Positions 42,929 to 46,302 of a stretch of 46,302 nt of DNA are shown in pieces. Source of the DNA: an uncultured Lachnospiraceae bacterium (GTDB taxonomy: Bacteria; Bacillota; Clostridia; Lachnospirales; Lachnospiraceae). The stretch spans positions 1 to 46,302 of the forward strand of contig CAJUTU010000031.1 of assembly GCA_910589385.1 (NCBI GenBank), written 5' to 3'. The first letter of the stretch is position 1, and each line of letters begins with the position of its first letter. The notes below the pieces were generated by a model. The model had not been told where the DNA came from, ran no database searches, and worked only from the letters and a program-made list of their open reading frames with translations. The position numbers and the translations under genes are program-made.

Positions 42929-43573
42929 CTATTCAAAAGCGAAAGCCGGATCCGCCCCCAAAATCTCCCTCACTAACTCCATATGTGCCCTGTCCGGATT
43001 TTTCTGGAAAACATTTACGTGGTTCAAATCTCCGCTCCGGTCTGTAAATGCCGGAAATAAGAATCCACATTCCGGGTCTCCCGGTTCATATTCACCTGTA
43101 AGAGGGCAGATCACACAGATCAAATATTCAAAAATCTCATCTGATTCCCACAATCTTTCTTTATCCGATGCTTTTGCAGGAATATCGTAACGGTCATGGA
43201 ATATCATGACCGCATATTCAGAGGTACTTTGATAACGCTCCATGACAACATCGTAAAACGTGTCCAGCAGCGCATCATTCTTCAAGCCGCATTCCTTCAA
43301 TGCCATAAGCAGCTGCCACATGCTCCCCGGTTTTTGTGCTTCTGGTGAAAACTCATATTTCTTCAGATTCTTATTTGTACCGGAAAAAGGGACTGCCTTT
43401 GCCAGTTTCAGATTTTTTGCTTTATCAGGTCCTGAAAGCTTTAGGAAATTGGTATTGAAACTTCCGTCAAAATCTCCGTCCCGGTCCACATAGCATCCGG
43501 CAATCCTTGTAACAGATGTTCTGGCAGGTGTCATCCGCCTTGTCAGTTCCAGCATGTCTTCTCTGTTGATCAT
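42929..43573 (-). CDS. DUF4317 family protein, shortened
   Basis: The start is ATG 43571-43573 (MINREDMLELTRRM), behind AAGGATGG. The 214 residues match the N-terminal half of the DUF4317 family: TRIAGCYVDRDGDFDGSFNTNFLKL, KNLKLAKAVPFSGTNKNLKKY, and PECGFLFPAFTDRSGDLNHVNVF. The family is usually near 390 residues, so this copy probably lacks its C-terminal half; the last residues are unlike the usual continuation. The function of the family is unknown. It lies downstream of the AraC-GyrI gene and of a T-box relic that should end read-through from there. Confidence 0.75.
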   Translation of the reverse strand: MINREDMLELTRRMTPARTSVTRIAGCYVDRDGDFDGSFNTNFLKLSGPDKAKNLKLAKAVPFSGTNKNLKKYEFSPEAQKPGSMWQLLMALKECGLKNDALLDTFYDVVMERYQSTSEYAVMIFHDRYDIPAKASDKERLWESDEIFEYLICVICPLTGEYEPGDPECGFLFPAFTDRSGDLNHVNVFQKNPDRAHMELVREILGADPAFAFE

Positions 43574-43751
43574 ATTTATTACCATCCTTGCCTCATCATT
43601 ATTTTTATCAGGTTTTCCAGCCGGATAAATCACTCCACTGTTTATTGCAATATATTTTCAGAAATTCATTTTATCATATAAGTATCTTTTTTTCTATAAG
43701 TGCTTTTGTTTTTAAATTTTCCGTCAATCCAAACTCGCAATTTCCTATAAA

Positions 43752-43831
43752 GTAAGAAATAGCACCCAAAAAGCCAATATTCTCAGCTTTAAGGGTGCAT
43801 CTGCCCTCTCTGCATGATGCATGATACAGTA
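43752..43831 (-). ncRNA. Deletion relic of a thrS-type T-box riboswitch
   Basis: Plus 43761-43800 matches 40 bases of the thrS terminator with two mismatches, and 43801-43831 matches the 5' end of thrS Stem I (40533-40563) with two mismatches. Everything between, including the specifier loop and the T-box motif (about 160 bases), is missing. What remains is a terminator stem GCACCC/GGGTGC that cannot be relieved by tRNA. It lies just after the AraC-GyrI gene and before DUF4317, so it now acts as a plain terminator. Confidence 0.85.
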
Positions 43832-43841
43832 TAGCCTGTAC

Positions 43842-44699
43842 TTATTTTTTTCTGACAGGAATCCATATCTCCGTATAATAATTTTCGTCACTTGTCCCAT
43901 TCGGATATTTGTTTGGTGCGTCATACATTTCTATACAATACCCAGCTGCAAATTCATAATCCTGCAATGCCGGAAGCCATTCAGAGAATATTTTTGTATT
44001 GACATCTTTCATCGAATCCTGAAGTGCGCCTTTGCATGGAAAAACTGCCCATGTAAAAGCAGGGATTGTCTTTACTATAAATCCGTCCTGAATATCCACT
44101 GCCGGATTATAAATATCGGCAATCAGATATTCAAACTTTTCGTTCCCCATCTGCGGGTCAATGTTAACGCCGAACATTCCGCAGACATATTCACCCTTTC
44201 CCGAAGAATAATGTTCCTGCCAGAACAATGGTATCTCCTGTTTTGCATTTTCATAGCCAAACTCTTTTGATACGCCCAAAACAGCAAAGGATTCTTTCCG
44301 GACAATTCTGTAATCCATAATGTAACCACCTTTCATTGAAATTGTTAGTTTCAGCGGCGCGAAGGTTTTAATCATCGCTTTATTCTTGCGCACCGTCAGA
44401 GGCGTATATCCATGAAAACGAGTAAAAGCTTTGGTAAAACTGTCCGGCGAATCATAACAATATTTCATTGCAAGGTCTATCACCGTAATATCACTGGTAG
44501 TCAGTTCTTCCCCTGCAAGAGCCATTCTGCGGTTTCTCATATATTCCGCTATAGAATATCCACATAACATACTAAAACCTTTTTGAAAATAAAATGGCGA
44601 AATATTTACATGGTCTGCCACTTCATACATGGTAATGTCTTCTGTAATATGGCTCTCCATATATTTGATCGCTTCGCTGATCGCCTCTGCCCATTCCAT
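43842..44699 (-). CDS. AraC family regulator with GyrI-like effector-binding domain
   Basis: ATG 44697-44699 (MEWAEAI) lies nine bases after AGGAGG; the longer frame to 44735 is unlikely. The DNA-binding domain comes first (about 5-105), with two helix-turn-helix motifs (MYEVADHVNISPFYFQKGFSM and DLAMKYCYDSPDSFTKAFTRFHGYTP). A GyrI-like/Rob C-terminal ligand-binding domain (about 125-285) follows: YRIVRKESFAVLGVSKEFG and PAFTWAVFPCKGALQDSMKDVN. This is the Rob/SoxS-like architecture that senses small hydrophobic or drug-like compounds. No efflux gene is adjacent. A TTGACA-like promoter (GGGACA, TATACT) precedes it and the T-box relic ends it. Confidence 0.9.
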   Translation of the reverse strand: MEWAEAISEAIKYMESHITEDITMYEVADHVNISPFYFQKGFSMLCGYSIAEYMRNRRMALAGEELTTSDITVIDLAMKYCYDSPDSFTKAFTRFHGYTPLTVRKNKAMIKTFAPLKLTISMKGGYIMDYRIVRKESFAVLGVSKEFGYENAKQEIPLFWQEHYSSGKGEYVCGMFGVNIDPQMGNEKFEYLIADIYNPAVDIQDGFIVKTIPAFTWAVFPCKGALQDSMKDVNTKIFSEWLPALQDYEFAAGYCIEMYDAPNKYPNGTSDENYYTEIWIPVRKK

Positions 44700-44725
44700 A
44701 ACTATCAACCTCCTGCTGTGGTTAA

Positions 44726-44782
44726 AGTATAACATTAATCATTTATACTGTCCCGACATTACTTGTTTTCTTTTGTCGGACA
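44726..44782 (-). promoter_or_regulatory. Promoter of the AraC-GyrI gene with an adjoining dyad
   Basis: On the minus strand GGGACA (plus 44749-44754) and TATACT (plus 44726-44731) are 17 bases apart. The -35 is part of a dyad TGTCCCGACA (44749-44758) and TGTCGGACA (44774-44782), a possible site for autoregulation or a hairpin of the neighbouring gene fragment. Confidence 0.45.
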
Positions 44783-44816
44783 TATTTTGCTGGTCTGTTC
44801 GATCTGCCGCTGAAGG

Positions 44817-45010
44817 AGTTCTACGCCATCACTTTCTAGTGATTGATAACTATATTAAGACCGAAAATATCCAGAAATTAAACGAATACATAAAAGAATA
44901 CCGCTCCTCCCTTCTGCCCCCCCCCTCCCGTAGACATATTCTGCGGCAACCTTGCACTAAATTCCCTGATTGGGTATTATAACGAACTTTCCGTTTCTAT
45001 TTTCCTACAG
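44817..45010 (+). pseudogene. GHKL sensor histidine kinase fragment, frameshifted
   Basis: In one frame the plus strand reads VLRHHFLVIDNYIKTENIQ and then KLNEYIKEYRSSL, the dimerisation/H-box helix of AgrC/GHKL kinases with a RHHF phospho-acceptor. At a run of nine C (44917-44925) the frame shifts and continues VDIFCGNLALNSLIGYYNELS, the next helix of the same domain. The membrane part and the ATPase domain are missing. It is a relic between the AraC promoter and the hemerythrin gene; the rest of this 300-base stretch holds nothing else recognisable. Confidence 0.72.
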
Positions 45011-45020
45011 CCAATGTCTG

Positions 45021-46229
45021 CTATTTTTTCTGTTCAAAATAAGTATCAATTTTTTTCTTAATCTCTTCAGGCTTTAAATATTTTGCCAGATATCCATTCG
45101 GCTTAAGGGATACCAGCTTTTTAACAGTCTCCGGATCGGTTCTTCCGGTCAGGAAAAAGACTGGAATCCCTGCAAAGCTCTTCTCAGAGCGTATCACTTC
45201 AAGTACCTGTTTTCCGTCACAGACCGGCATTTCATAATCCAGAAGCACCAAATCCGGCCTATCCAGGACAAGACAGCGGATTGCCGCTGTTCCAGATGAG
45301 GCGAGAGTCACATCATAACGTTCATCCAGCAGATTTTTTATCATTTGTCTTACCGTTATAGAATCATCTACCACGAGGACTTTAGGCTTTGTCGGTTCCT
45401 CTCTCTTCCTTAAATATTCCTCAACCTCAGTCATCACATTATCTATATTGATAGGTGTGGCAGAGCCCTTTTTAAGCAGGTGCGGCGCAAGTGCACAGTA
45501 TGAGAAGTATCCTTCGCCTGTGTCGAATAACAGACTGACCTATAATTGCTCATTCTCAAACACTTTCCGAAATTGCTCATATGTAAGAAGATTTTCCTCC
45601 TTTAACTCATACCCGTCCATATCGGGAAGATATTCTATGATACGCCCTACGAACTGGCGAGATGTATATCTGACAGAATTCATCAGCATAGCGTCAAGCT
45701 TATTCGTCTTTATACCCATCACCTTTCCGACTGTATTAATCAATAGTTTTTCTTCAAACACTAATAATATCTCACACTTTTCTTCTTCCTGCTCCTTATC
45801 AGACAGAAGCTCCCGCCATCTGCTGATGCTGCCTCCTGTAATTGCATGATCCTCTGTCAACGTATGCCCTATAAGCCATCCGGCACAGACTCCTAAAAAA
45901 TGTTCAACTGCATTCTCACTATAATCTGTCTGCTCCAGCTCCTTTTCGAGTATCGGAAGCGTCTTTTCCCGAAATTCCTGATGAATACGCTTATGTGTGT
46001 CAAGGCCCTCATAATTAATGGATGCCATATACTCTTCTTCCTCTGCAAAATGCTTCATTGTATGATCCTTGAAAAATTTTATTCCTTCTTGGCATGCCCA
46101 TTGGGTCTTATTTTTTTCGCCGCTGAACCGAAATAGCTTGTTAATAATCTTAAAGAACCTTTGATGCTCTTTATCAATGATGTCTACGCCAATATTGTAT
46201 TCATCTTTCCATAACAATTGATTTTACAT
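45021..46229 (-). pseudogene. Bacteriohemerythrin-receiver protein, broken by two nonsense codons
   Basis: One frame runs from ATG 46227-46229, spaced seven bases from GAGGAGG, to the stop at 45021. It is interrupted by TAA directly after the ATG (46224-46226) and by TAG at 45540-45542. The N-terminal part has hemerythrin iron ligands (DKEHQRFF, HTMKHFAEEEE, HKRIHQEF), then a conserved middle (VFEEKLLINTVGKVMGIKTNKLD) and, after the amber codon, VSLLFDTGEGYFSYCALAPHLLKKG leading into a CheY receiver (VLVVDDSITVRQ, LVLLDYEMPVCDG). TTG at 46217 could start the hemerythrin part, but it lies 19 bases from the RBS. The receiver half has an ATG at 45437 without a good RBS. Oxygen- or signal-sensing was the likely original role. 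Confidence 0.78.
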
Positions 46230-46252
46230 ATATAATCCTCCTCACACATAAA

Positions 46253-46282
46253 GGTAGTGTCAAATTTACTACCTATTTTTTT
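46253..46282 (+). terminator. Small inverted repeat with T-run at the window's end
   Basis: GGTAGT (46253-46258) pairs with ACTACC (46268-46273) and is followed by a run of T. A 6-bp stem is weak; it could terminate a plus-strand transcript or lie in the promoter region of the hemerythrin gene. Nothing else is seen in the last 70 bases. Confidence 0.35.
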
Positions 46283-46302
46283 GTTACAAACCTTATATTT
46301 TC

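Noticed and set aside
45540..45542. TAG might be generally recoded as a sense codon in this organism.
   Set aside because: Several intact genes in the window end with TAG, for example the first GH94 gene (27888-27890) and the ImmA/IrrE-like gene (1637-1639), and the two TAG-broken frames lie in decayed regions.

Overview
The window looks like a chromosomal segment of a spore-forming, gut-type Lachnospiraceae/Clostridia bacterium. I base this on Gram-positive ribosome binding sites (AGGAGG, with several TTG and GTG starts), sugar ABC transporters with DUF3502 and YesM/YesN two-component control, a DUF3021/LytTR pair, a threonyl-tRNA synthetase behind a T-box, BclA/BclB-like collagen proteins, and DUF4317 and AAA-ATPase-like/PDDEXK genes. 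No rRNA, tRNA, CRISPR array or complete insertion sequence was seen.

Layout. (1) Bases 1-5021 are a graveyard of mobile DNA: a prophage terminase relic, an intact hicB beside a frameshifted hicA, a PIN-like/ImmA-IrrE/XRE module, a broken tyrosine recombinase joined to the XRE fragment, a sigma/ArpU-like gene ending in a G9 tract, and a mobile-element gene with an internal amber codon. (2) Bases 5113-20736, all on the minus strand, form a mannoside-utilisation locus: GH125 and GH38 alpha-mannosidases, a YesL-like membrane protein, a YesM/YesN two-component system, a two-permease plus lipoprotein ABC importer, a D-lyxose/D-mannose isomerase and a GH2 beta-mannosidase. None of the hydrolases has a signal peptide, so the cell probably imports mannosides and trims them in the cytoplasm. 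(3) Bases 20873-31238 hold an Uma2-family gene, a second sugar ABC importer and, divergently, two GH94 phosphorylases followed by an AraC regulator. Together with region 2 this could dismantle an imported N-glycan core (alpha-mannose, beta-mannose, then chitobiose by phosphorolysis), but the GH94 specificity is not proven by sequence alone.

(4) Bases 31322-34614 contain an AgrC-like kinase with a LytTR response regulator and, divergently, a stand-alone LytTR protein with a DUF3021 membrane protein. (5) Bases 34800-38352 are a collagen-like surface cassette: two Gly-X-Y proteins flanking a glycosyltransferase, most likely spore-surface (exosporium-like) filaments and their glycosylation enzyme. 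(6) Bases 38538-40637 are thrS with a complete T-box leader (specifier probably ACC, Thr). (7) Bases 40672-46302 hold an AAA-ATPase-like/PDDEXK gene, small ORFs, a shortened DUF4317 gene, an AraC-GyrI regulator, a GHKL kinase fragment and a decayed hemerythrin/response-regulator gene.

The most unexpected items are a deletion relic of the thrS T-box about 3.3 kb from the intact riboswitch, a hemerythrin-receiver reading frame broken by a stop right after its ATG and again by an in-frame amber, and a probable microhomology fusion between an integrase and an XRE gene. Family assignments come from recognising motifs by eye; no database search was run.
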